From the NCBI RefSeq assembly GCF_047946665.1, contig NZ_CP172312.1, positions 1,736,001-1,800,000 of the forward strand: a stretch of DNA of 64,000 nt, read 5' to 3'. This document shows, piece by piece, positions 39,701-49,000 of this stretch. The stretch comes from Allohahella sp002354735 (GTDB lineage Bacteria > Pseudomonadota > Gammaproteobacteria > Pseudomonadales > Oleiphilaceae). Every line of letters starts with the position of its first letter. Positions within the stretch are counted from its first letter, which is position 1. Below the pieces are notes generated by a model. The model was not told the DNA's origin. It saw only the letters and a list, made by a program, of their open reading frames with translations, and searched no databases. Made by a program: the position numbers and the translations under genes.

Positions 39701-42700
39701 ACAAGCAGCTACCGCTGCCGAGCACTCAAGAAGCTGCTGATGGACTTCATTCCCCGACACACGTGGCGCCCAGGAACGAGGTCGAGCGTACGCTGGCGGC
39801 AATCTGGCAGTCCGTTCTAAATGTCCAGACGGTCGGCATTCAAGATAATTTCTTCAGTCTCGGTGGCGACTCCATTCTCAATCTGCAGATCATCGCGCGA
39901 GCCGGACAGGCGGGGCTGAAGCTGACGCCGAGGCAGCTTTTCGAGCATCGCACTGTCGCAGAACTTGCCGCCGTTCTTGGCGCGGATGGTGCGCATGCAC
40001 AAGCTACTGCCTCGCCTACCACCAAAGCCGTTCCACTCACTCCCGGGCAGCGGGCGCGGCTGGCGTCTGGATTCACGAGCGCGACCTGGCGCTGCCTGCA
40101 ACTGAGCCAGCAGCCCGAGGCAGAAGCACTCGCGCCAGCAATAGCTCAGGCCCTGCAGTTCGTGCAGCGACACCATCGTGCACTACAGATGGGTCTGCAG
40201 CACACTGGCAGCGGCGAATGGCAGCAAGTCCTGCTGAGTTCACCGCAGGCACCAACCGTCTCACGTCACACGCTGTCCACAGCGCTCACGTCAGACGACA
40301 GGCAGGATGCACTCGAAAAATTCGCAGCAGACGCCTTGCAAGAACTCGATCTGGCGAAGGCACAGAGCCTCCGTGCCTGCCTGCTGCAAAGCGGCAACAC
40401 GACGCAGCTGCTACTGGTCGCACATCCGCTGGTGCTGGATGAAGCGGCATGGCCGGTATTGCTAAGAAACCTGAGCCTTGCACTGAGTCAGGTTCTGCAT
40501 AAGCGACCAGTCGCGCTCACGCCGATGACGTCCGATTTCCTCGTCTGGGCGGAGCAGCAACAGCGTCGCGCCGAGGGTGATGAGCTCGACGACGCCTGGG
40601 AGCACTGGCTCGAGTTCGCCGGTGCCGAACTGCCAGCTCTGCCAGTACAGCAAGCGGCTACTACCAAGACTATCCGACTGCCTGCGTCTGTGTCGCAGCA
40701 GCTCGTGCGACTGAAGCAACAGATGCAGTTGAGCTGGGAGGGCCTCTTCGCTACCGCGTTAGGCTCACTATTACATGAAGCCCTGCCGCAGGCTGATCGC
40801 CTACTGCTCGGTCTGCAAACAGGGCGGCCCGATCAGACCCGCCTGCCGAATCGCACTGGGCGCGATGAAACGCTACTGAACGCCAGCGAGATCGTCGGCG
40901 CACTTGCTCATGATGCGCCGGTCTTCCTGAAGTGGAATGTTGACACTCCACCGCTGGAACAGCTGCGTGATGTCGAGACGCAGCTTGCTGCCCAGCCAGG
41001 CCGTAGCGCGGACTACGGTGTGCTGCGGTACCTGAGCGACAACAGCTACCTGCTGGAGCCGCTGCAAACAGTGCCGCGTCCGCAAGTCTCGCTGGCCTGG
41101 CTCGGCGACTGGGACGCTCATTGCGAGCCACATGGCGTGCTCGGGGCAGTCGTTGCTGCAGGCCATGCCACAGGCGAACAGACTGGGCTGCAAATCAATG
41201 CCTACTGGCAGCAGAATGAACTGGTGCTTGAGTGTCATGGTGCGCTCGCCCAGGACTGGTCAGCACGGCTAGAACAAGGCCTGCAGGGCTTTGCACAGCT
41301 GCCACAGCAGCCGGCGCAGATGCCGGTCTCACTCGACTGGGGGAACATTGCAGAAGTCTATCCGCTTTCGGCTATGCAGCAGGGCATGCTGATGCACACG
41401 CAGCTCGCGCCCAACAGCGGCATCTACCTGATGCAGGAGCGCTTCCGCTGGGAGGGACGGCTCGACCGGGAGGCACTTGACCAGGCCTGGGCTCGACTAC
41501 TCGAGCGCCACCCTGTACTGCGGACAGGCTTTACCTGGGACGACGCCGATCAGCCCTTACAGTTTGTGTGCAACCGTGTGGCGTCGCCAGTGCTCTGGTA
41601 TGACTGGCGAGGGCTCGATCCTGATGTTCAGACACAGCAACTGGAAAGTTTATTGGCCGCCGAGCGTCATGAGGGTTTCAACCTGCGGCAACCACCCCTC
41701 ACCCGGCTGCGCGTCTTCCAGCTGGGCGAGCAGGCCTTCCGGCTGGTCAGAAGCTTCCATCATCTCCTCTCGGATGCCTGGAGCTTCAATCTGCTGATCC
41801 AGGATCTGCTGGCGATCTACCAGGCGGAATGTGAGGGCCAGCCAGTCGCACGGCCACTGGGTCGGCCGTTCAGTGATTACATTTATTGGCTCGCGCGACA
41901 GGACCATAGCGCTGCCGAAACGTTCTGGAGAGCCGAGCTTTCCGGTTTCCATGAACCAACGCCGCTGGTGATCGACCAGCACAAGGCTGATGGCCTGACC
42001 GAGGCGGCAGCCGAGGTTGAAATCAGCCTGGGTGTTGCACAGACAGAGCAACTTCAGCAGCGCTGCCGTGAGCACGAGCTGACCGCGAACACCTGGCTAC
42101 AGGGCGCCTGGGCCTTGCTGCTATCGCGCTATAGCGGCAAGCAGGACGTCGCTTTTGGTATCACAGTGGCTGGACGTCCAGCCAGCCTGCCAGGTGCAGA
42201 AGGCATCCTCGGGGTGTTCATCAACAGTCTGCCATTGCGGCTGAGCATCGATGACAACAGGCCAGTCAGCAGCTGGCTGCAGCAGATACTCGAGCGGAAT
42301 GTCGCGGTGCGGGAGTACGAGCACACACCCCTGGTCGACATTCAGCAGTGGAGCGAGGTCGAGCCAGGCCGCGCGCTATTCGACAGCCTGCTCGTTTTCG
42401 AGAACGCGCCGCTTGATGCCGCGGAGGCCAGTAGCGGACTCGATTTCAGCATCGACCTGCTCGAAGACCGCGGCCTGACCAACTACCCGCTGACGCTGAC
42501 AGTGATGCCAGGCTCACGCCTGGGGCTACGCCTGAGCTATGACAGCCACCGCTTCGATGGCGCTGCGGTCGAACGGATGCTGGGGCACCTCAGGACCTTG
42601 CTGCTGGGCATGCTGGACGCTCCCGAGCGCCCGATTGGTGAGCTGGAGATACTGACCTCACCAGAACGACAGTTGATGCTGGCGGACTGGAACCAGACCG

Positions 42701-45700
42701 CACACGATTTCCCACTCGACGAAACCTACGCGGCGTTATTCGCGCGACAGGTGGCGCAACATCCGCAGCAGGTCGCGGCTGTATGTCAGGGCGAAGCGCT
42801 GAGCTACTTCGAGCTCGACCAACGTGCCAACCGACTGGCCCATGCGCTGATCGCAGCGGGGGCACAGCCAGACACGCTGGTGGCACTGCTTGCCGAGCGG
42901 GGGCTGCCGCTATTGACCATGATGATCGCTGTTCTGAAAGCTGGCGCAGCCTTCCAACCGCTGGACATCAATCACCCACCGCAGCGCCTCGGCGAAGTTC
43001 TGCGGCTTGGCGGCGCAGCGGTCGTGCTGACCTCGACACAGTCGGCTGCCCTGCTCGACCAGCTCATGCCGGCCCTGGATGTCGTGCCCGTTTGTCTCGT
43101 CGCGGAAGATCTCTGGCTTGCGGACGATTCAAACCGGGCCGTTGAGCAGCCAGTTTCGAGCGCAACACCCGACAGCCTGGCGTATGTGATCTTTACCTCA
43201 GGCTCCACTGGAACACCGAAAGGCGCCATGGTTGAACAGCGCGGCATGCTCAACAATATCTACGGCAAAATCCCGGCACTCGGGTTCGAAGCTGCCGACC
43301 GTCTCGCACAAACAGCCTCACCGGCTTTCGATATCTCAATCTGGCAGTTCCTCACGGCGCCGCTCCTGGGTGCCACCGTGCATATACTGCCCGACGCCAT
43401 CACCCGAGAGCCGGCTCAACTACTGAAGGCCATCGACGATGAGGCCATCACCCTGATGGAGGTCGTGCCATCGGTCATACGCGCGATGCTCGCCGACTGC
43501 CCGGCAGAAGCCAGCCTGACCTCCCTTCGCTGGCTGATGTCTATCGGCGAAGCACTGCCACCAGCCTTGTGCCGTCAGTGGTTCGAACGCTTTCCACAAG
43601 TCCCTCTGCTGAACCTGTACGGGCCAGCGGAGTGTGCCGATAATATTGGCTATCACCCGATCACAGAGGCGCCTGCTGAAATCTGTCAGCACATGCCGAT
43701 AGGGCGACCTACGGCCAATAATCAGCTCTACATACTGGACGAGGCCCTGCGGCCGCTCCCAATCGGCGTGCCTGGCGAAATCTGCACCGCCGGTATGGGC
43801 GTCGGCCGCGGCTATCTCAATGACCCCGAGCGAACCGCTGTCGCATTTGTGGCGCACCCACTCACACCAGGCGCCAGGTTCTATCGCACTGGTGATATTG
43901 GTCGGTATCAGTCTGACGGCGTTATCGAGTATCTGGGGCGGCGCGATCAACAGGTCAAGGTGCGTGGCCATCGGATCGAACTCGGTGAAATCGAGAACCG
44001 TCTGAGCGCCCATCCTGCGATTCAGACGGCTGTTGTGCTTGCCCAGCCCGATGCACGCGGTGAGACGCGGCTTATCGCCTATTGGCAGGCAAGAACTGCC
44101 GAGGCTGAAAGCCTTCAGGCCGTGAGCATCGATGCGCTACGCGAGTATCTTGCTGACACACTGCCCGCCTATATGCTCCCGGCCGTCTTCCTACGGCTGG
44201 ACGAGCTGCCCCTGAATGCCAATGGCAAACTTGACCGCAAGGCGCTGAGCCAGATCCAGATCGAGGCGCCGCATACCCACAGCACACGGCCACAGCGCGC
44301 TCATAGCGACACTGAAGCCCGCATCGTCAGTATCTTCAGTGAGGTCCTGCACCTGTCTGCAGTCGCACTGGACGACAGTTTTTTTGCGCTGGGTGGTCAC
44401 TCGCTCCTCGCCACCCAGGCGATGTCACGCGTTCGCAAGGCGTTCCAGATAGACCTGCCATTGCGTATGATCTTTGAGCATCCAACGGTGGCCCTGCTCG
44501 CCAGGCAGGTCGATCGCGCACTGGCAAAAGGTGGTGAAGCAGCGAGGCGCTCTGGCACGCTGCCAGTTTCACCATCACTCATACCTTCGATTTCAGCCCG
44601 GCCGCGTGATGCAAGGCTGCCGCTGTCGTTCGCTCAACAGCGACTGTGGTACCACGATCAGCTGAACCCCGGCTCAAGCGTCTTCAATATTCCCTTCGCG
44701 CTGACTTTGAGCGGCCAGCTCAATATCACGGCGCTGTCTCAGAGCCTTGATTATCTCGTCGCACGCCATGAAGTCCTGCGGACGGCATTGCCTAGTGAGC
44801 AGGGAGAGCCCTGGCAACAGATCCTCGAGTCCCTGCGCGTGGAACTGCCGCTGGAAGATCTATCGGCCCTCGAACCGGCATCACAGCAGGCGGCTCTCAC
44901 GGAGAAAATTGCAGCTGTCGTCAAAGCGCCATTCGACCTGCAGGCGCCGCCACTCATTCGTGCCGCCCTGTTCCGGCTCGCGCCTGAGACGCATGTGCTG
45001 GCGCTCGCGCTGCATCATATCGCGGTAGATGACTGGTCCTTCGGGCTACTGGTCGACGACCTGGCGCAGGCTTACACAGCTTTCAGCACAGACAGCCAGC
45101 CCGAACTGGCGCCGCTCACGCTGCAGTACGCCGATTTCGCTGCCTGGCAGCGGCAGCATGTCAGCGGTGCTTTCAGACAGCAGCAGCTTGACTACTGGCG
45201 CACTCAGCTGGCTGGCTGTGCACCCGGGCTCACCCTTCCAGGCTTCAGGCGTAACACCGCAGATGTAACGCAGCCGGCTGAGCGCTATCGGCGCGAGCTT
45301 CCGAAAATAGTGAGTGAGGCATTACAACGACAGGCAGAACAGAGCGGCAGCACCCTGTTCATGGTGCTGCACGCCGCGCTGAACGTGCTCCTGCATCAGC
45401 AGACTGGTGCCACTGACATACTCGTCGGCACCGATATCGCGAATCGCCATCAGGGTGAAACCGAAACCCTGGTCGGCTTCTTCGTCAACCAGCTGGTGCT
45501 GCGCTGCAGACTTGAACCCGATCAAAGCTTCGAGGCGCTGCTGAAGCAGTGTCGTCACACAGCACTGGAAGCGTACCAGCACCAGGACCTGCCTTTCGAA
45601 ACGCTGGTAGCGGAGCTCCTGCCACAACGCACGCACGATCGATCGCCGTTCTTTCAGATCAAGCTGATTCTGCAGAACGCTCCGCAGCAGGATCTGACGC

Positions 45701-46062
45701 TGGATGGACTGACGATCGAAGAACTGAAACTGACGCCGGCCGAGGCCGAGTTCGATCTGCTGATCAACTGCGTGCCTGGTCCAGAAGGATTGCAGATGCT
45801 CTACAACTACAGCCCAAACCGGTACGAAGCGGGTTATATCGAGCAGCTGGCTGCGCTATTCGAAACACTGCTGGGACATATTGCGACCGCAGGCAGCGAT
45901 GCGGTGGCCGAGCTTGTCAAACACCTGGATCAGGTGCAGCACAGCAGGCAGCAACAGGCCCTCGGCAATAGCAGAGATCAACGCGACCGCAAGCGAGAAA
46001 AGCTGACAACAGCACGCCGCAAGTCGGTAACGATTACACTAGAGGATGGCATAGCGCGATGA
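36796..46062 (+). CDS. NRPS: C-A(Asp)-PCP-degenerate E-C-A(Dab-like)-PCP-C
   Basis: This NRPS (3088 aa) carries modules 6 and 7 plus a terminal C domain. C1 (YSLSPLQQGLLFH, HH139-140) suits the D-Dab donor from the preceding epimerase. A1 has core Asp675 and code DLTKIGHVG, the classical Asp code. Its carrier is GGDSILNLQ (Ser1026). Residues 1045-1510 are an epimerase-like domain that has lost its catalytic His (AHPLVLDEAAW, Pro1211) and the Glu of EGHGRE. C2 (YPLSAMQQGM, HH1655-1656) is again D-donor style. A2 reads DIWEMILDN, related to but different from the Dab code; its carrier is Ser2536. The C-terminal C domain (HHIAVDD, 2740) probably serves the next protein. The last residues, RRKSVTI (3074-3080), resemble the N-terminus of SyrP hydroxylases. 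Confidence 0.94.
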   Translation: MDTIENIYSLSPLQQGLLFHSVYEPQSRVYQQQLSLRIDGPFDTAAALAAWRTMIERHAVLRTAILWEDLDDAYQVVLTEVPVPLTELDWRDRTPCECAVRDLEISEREALLDLSAPPLMRLCLVRLGEASWQMIWTHHHIVLDGWSEGIVLSDWLACYRAFCTGQTPQLSPTRPFQDYVAWLAEQDEGAAEAYWRSKLGAITEPTPLPRLGARPGIQDSTLPYAEQSLVLSRDDSERLTSFARAQRITLNTLVQASWARLLGAYAGRENALFGITLGGRPEVLTHSEAMVGLFINTLPLNVEWHTPLSIGDWLRQLQADVAELRQYEYSALSRLKSFSGIRGDLPLFEAILVFENFPLDASLSEHSGELSFKASDGDVRTDDTDGGVDDVRLSQGRNNYPLSLIAIPSGDAFEFTLSYARETFSNDQVRLMLRQFQALLRALTLNADLPVDALTWVSDDEQQRLLEWGTGSRHEVPAIGLHQLFERQVDSSPDADALVVLDGRLSYRTLERRANQLAHFLLAQGIKRGDFIALALERSTDFVVSVLATLKCGAAYVPLDLKQPAARLDELVRDAGARLVISHSDRTRQLELCGTALVCLDAIQSEFLSAPESRLQITVTPDCAAYMIYTSGSTGTPKGVVMPHAAIVDYVTGILAALTLPSPSRFGMVSTVAADLGHTQLFGALSSGGSLILADEDTAFNPVALAAFMSRSGVDVLKLTPSHLRGLLDACASADLLPRHTLILGGEAVSGELVRRVRDLMPDLHIVNHYGPTETAVGAAYQRVPEVLDQTATIPLGQPLPNRHLYVLDEHRQVVPAGVPGELYIGGAAIARGYLNRPELNAHYFLDDPFVSGQRMYRSGDRVCWMANGTLEFLGRVDSQVKIRGHRVELGEVEAQVRRLTPQIREVVARLVQLPEQAPRLVAYVVADGSLNVEKLRDDLGLRVPEYLVPAAFILLDTIPLNANGKPDHKQLPLPSTQEAADGLHSPTHVAPRNEVERTLAAIWQSVLNVQTVGIQDNFFSLGGDSILNLQIIARAGQAGLKLTPRQLFEHRTVAELAAVLGADGAHAQATASPTTKAVPLTPGQRARLASGFTSATWRCLQLSQQPEAEALAPAIAQALQFVQRHHRALQMGLQHTGSGEWQQVLLSSPQAPTVSRHTLSTALTSDDRQDALEKFAADALQELDLAKAQSLRACLLQSGNTTQLLLVAHPLVLDEAAWPVLLRNLSLALSQVLHKRPVALTPMTSDFLVWAEQQQRRAEGDELDDAWEHWLEFAGAELPALPVQQAATTKTIRLPASVSQQLVRLKQQMQLSWEGLFATALGSLLHEALPQADRLLLGLQTGRPDQTRLPNRTGRDETLLNASEIVGALAHDAPVFLKWNVDTPPLEQLRDVETQLAAQPGRSADYGVLRYLSDNSYLLEPLQTVPRPQVSLAWLGDWDAHCEPHGVLGAVVAAGHATGEQTGLQINAYWQQNELVLECHGALAQDWSARLEQGLQGFAQLPQQPAQMPVSLDWGNIAEVYPLSAMQQGMLMHTQLAPNSGIYLMQERFRWEGRLDREALDQAWARLLERHPVLRTGFTWDDADQPLQFVCNRVASPVLWYDWRGLDPDVQTQQLESLLAAERHEGFNLRQPPLTRLRVFQLGEQAFRLVRSFHHLLSDAWSFNLLIQDLLAIYQAECEGQPVARPLGRPFSDYIYWLARQDHSAAETFWRAELSGFHEPTPLVIDQHKADGLTEAAAEVEISLGVAQTEQLQQRCREHELTANTWLQGAWALLLSRYSGKQDVAFGITVAGRPASLPGAEGILGVFINSLPLRLSIDDNRPVSSWLQQILERNVAVREYEHTPLVDIQQWSEVEPGRALFDSLLVFENAPLDAAEASSGLDFSIDLLEDRGLTNYPLTLTVMPGSRLGLRLSYDSHRFDGAAVERMLGHLRTLLLGMLDAPERPIGELEILTSPERQLMLADWNQTAHDFPLDETYAALFARQVAQHPQQVAAVCQGEALSYFELDQRANRLAHALIAAGAQPDTLVALLAERGLPLLTMMIAVLKAGAAFQPLDINHPPQRLGEVLRLGGAAVVLTSTQSAALLDQLMPALDVVPVCLVAEDLWLADDSNRAVEQPVSSATPDSLAYVIFTSGSTGTPKGAMVEQRGMLNNIYGKIPALGFEAADRLAQTASPAFDISIWQFLTAPLLGATVHILPDAITREPAQLLKAIDDEAITLMEVVPSVIRAMLADCPAEASLTSLRWLMSIGEALPPALCRQWFERFPQVPLLNLYGPAECADNIGYHPITEAPAEICQHMPIGRPTANNQLYILDEALRPLPIGVPGEICTAGMGVGRGYLNDPERTAVAFVAHPLTPGARFYRTGDIGRYQSDGVIEYLGRRDQQVKVRGHRIELGEIENRLSAHPAIQTAVVLAQPDARGETRLIAYWQARTAEAESLQAVSIDALREYLADTLPAYMLPAVFLRLDELPLNANGKLDRKALSQIQIEAPHTHSTRPQRAHSDTEARIVSIFSEVLHLSAVALDDSFFALGGHSLLATQAMSRVRKAFQIDLPLRMIFEHPTVALLARQVDRALAKGGEAARRSGTLPVSPSLIPSISARPRDARLPLSFAQQRLWYHDQLNPGSSVFNIPFALTLSGQLNITALSQSLDYLVARHEVLRTALPSEQGEPWQQILESLRVELPLEDLSALEPASQQAALTEKIAAVVKAPFDLQAPPLIRAALFRLAPETHVLALALHHIAVDDWSFGLLVDDLAQAYTAFSTDSQPELAPLTLQYADFAAWQRQHVSGAFRQQQLDYWRTQLAGCAPGLTLPGFRRNTADVTQPAERYRRELPKIVSEALQRQAEQSGSTLFMVLHAALNVLLHQQTGATDILVGTDIANRHQGETETLVGFFVNQLVLRCRLEPDQSFEALLKQCRHTALEAYQHQDLPFETLVAELLPQRTHDRSPFFQIKLILQNAPQQDLTLDGLTIEELKLTPAEAEFDLLINCVPGPEGLQMLYNYSPNRYEAGYIEQLAALFETLLGHIATAGSDAVAELVKHLDQVQHSRQQQALGNSRDQRDRKREKLTTARRKSVTITLEDGIAR

Positions 46063-49000
46063 CACAGCAACCAGGCCAAGTAGACTTTGAAACAACGAAT
46101 GAGGACGGCCTCGAGGCCTATGCACTCTCACCTCAGCAGGTACGGCTGTGGCAATGGCAGCCCTCTGCTTTCGGCGCGCACAGTGGCGCCAGATTGACCA
46201 TCCGGCTCACTGGCGAGGCCGATCCTGTTCGTTTGAAGACGAGTCTCGCCCAACTGAGCCAGCGCCATGAGATCCTGCGAACTCGATATCAGCGCGTGCC
46301 TGGCATGCGTTTACCGGTGCAGGTCATTGCGTCACAGCCGCTCATCAGCTCGCCGGAAGATACCGAGACCCTGCCCGTCCAGCTCGTCTGCCGGCCTCTC
46401 GACGATGGCAGCAGCGAAGTTCAGCTGAACTTGCCAGCGGCTCACCTCGACACAGCAAGCCTCGTGCTACTGACGTCGGAATGGGCGGCGCTCTACGCTG
46501 CGGACAGCCCTGACGCACTGGAAGCCGGTCTTATCAGCGATGAGCCCCCGCTACAATACGCCGACTATGCGCCCTGGCGACAGGAGTTGATCGGCAGCGA
46601 AGCGGCGGCGCAGGCCTTCTGGGAGAACCAGCTGAAGACCGCCCGCCCCCTCACTACACTGCCGCTCTACAAGTCGATTCCAGCGTTAGGCGACAAGCCA
46701 TCTCTTGTTCAGCGAGCGGTGGCCATGCCTGACGAGGCCATGCAGGACTGGTTGAACCGGGCGCAAGGGCTGGCGGTTGCGCCAGAGGTTCTGCTGCTGT
46801 CCACCTGGGTCACGCTACTGCATCAGCACAGCGAATCTGAGACCATTAGCCTCGGGCTGGACTGGCAGCAGCGCAGCTCGCACCTTGGCGATGCGCTTGG
46901 TCTGTTCAGCGAACTGCTGCCACTCACCGTGAGCGGCCTGGGGACCATGAGCTTCGAGGCGCTGTGCAGACAACTCGCCCATCAGTGCAGCGACCTGCTC
47001 GAATGGCGGGATTACTTCCCGAGTGAGCACCCTGAAGCCGACAAGATGACGGGCTTTGCAGCTGCAGGGTTTCGCCTGGTCTCTAACATCGACACAGAGG
47101 CTCTGCTGACAACCGGCTGGTCGCTGACACAGGCCGATAGCGCAACGGCGCCCTGTCAGCTCTTGCTGGAGCTCCAGATGGGGCGGGTCGCTGCCAACGC
47201 CACTGGCGAGCCAGGGAGCAACCCGACGAAACTGATCCTTCACTTCAATCCTGAAGTGTTTTCCGAAGCGGCCATCATGCTGATTCAGGACCAGCTCCTC
47301 TGTCTGCTGCATTCAGCCTGTGCCACGCCACAGCTCAAACTGAGCGATCTTGCAGCGCTCACCTCATCACAACAGCGGCAGCTCGACACAGTGCTGAGTG
47401 GGACCCTTCGCCCAGAGTGCGAGCAGCCCTACCAGGCCATTGCGTCACTGCACAACCTGTCCAGCTGTTTCGAAACGCAAAGTCGCCTGCACCCGCACGC
47501 GCCCGCCGTCAAAGGGCTGAGCGGCAGCCTGAGCTACGGGCAGCTGGATCAGCGTGCAGATAGGCTGGCGAACACGCTGCGCTCGCGAGGCGTCGGCACT
47601 GGAACCCGGATCGTCCATTTCCTGCGTCGGGATCTCGACGCCCTGGTAGCGATGCTGGCGATCCTGAAAGCGGGCGCCGTGTACGTGCCGGTCGATCCCG
47701 CCTATCCATCAAGCCGCATTGCCTACATTCTCAGTGACAGCCAGGCCATGCTTTGCATCACCTCCAGTGAGCTGACCGGTGATCTGCCAGAGGGATGGCA
47801 GGACCCACAGCGATTGGTGATGGCGGATGCCGCAGTGACGAGCGATGCGCCCGCGCCCGAAGGCATTGGCGCACCTGATATTCAGGGCCATGATCCCGCC
47901 TATATCATTTACACCTCGGGCAGCACAGGCGAACCCAAAGGCGTGGTGATTACCCACGCCAATGCCCTGCACTCGCTGGCGGCCCGTGTGGCGTATTACC
48001 CCGAGCCAGTCCAGCATTTCCTCTCGCTGTCCTCCTTCGCGTTCGACAGCTCGATAGCCGGTCTGTTCTGGAGCCTGGCTCAAGGTGGCTGCCTGCACCT
48101 TGCGACCGAGTCACAGCAGAAAGATCCGGCTGTGCTGGCCACGATCATTGCGGAAGAAGGCATCACCCATCTGCTGGCCTTGCCTTCACTGTACCAACTG
48201 CTGCTGCACTCACTGAACGCAGAGGCCTGCCAGCTCAAGACCAGCATCGTTGCTGGTGAGGCCTGCCCACGCGCCCTGGTAAATCTGCACTACAGCAGCT
48301 GTCCGCACGTTCGCTTGTACAATGAATATGGCCCCACGGAAGCCTCGGTCTGGAGCACAGTCGCAGAATGCACCGTGCAACGTGACGAGGCAGCAGTCGC
48401 TATCGGCCGCCCTATTCCCCATACCCGTGTACGGCTGCTGGATGCTAAGACCCGGCAGGTGGCGCAGGGTCTGAAAGGTGAGATCTTCATCGGCGGTGCC
48501 GGACTCAGCCCCGGATATCTGGATCGCCCTGCATTGACTGCCGAAAAGTTCATAACGCTCGAGGGCGAGCGACTGTATCGAACCGGTGACTTCGCCTATA
48601 TCGACGAATATGGCGAGTTCGTGTTCCTCGGTCGTGCCGATGCGCAAGTCAAAATTCGGGGCTACCGAATAGAACCTGGAGAGATCGAAGCCGTGCTTTG
48701 TCGCCAGCCTGCCGTGCAGAGCGCAGCGGTTATCGCGGTGCCAGATCAGACGGGCGCATATCAGCTTCGTGCATTTGTGGCGTCCGAGGCAGACCTTGGT
48801 GCCGATGCCGCAGCCGAGTCGCTACACAAGGCGCTCGCCGCGCAGCTTCCGGCGCACATGCTGCCTGCAGAGATCCAGGTTTTGCCCCGCCTGCCGCGTT
48901 CGGCTAACGGCAAGATAGACCGACAGGCGCTCGCAGCGATTGCACCACGCCAGCAACGGGTTCGCTATGTTGCCCCTGAGGGTGAGGTCGAACGAGATCT

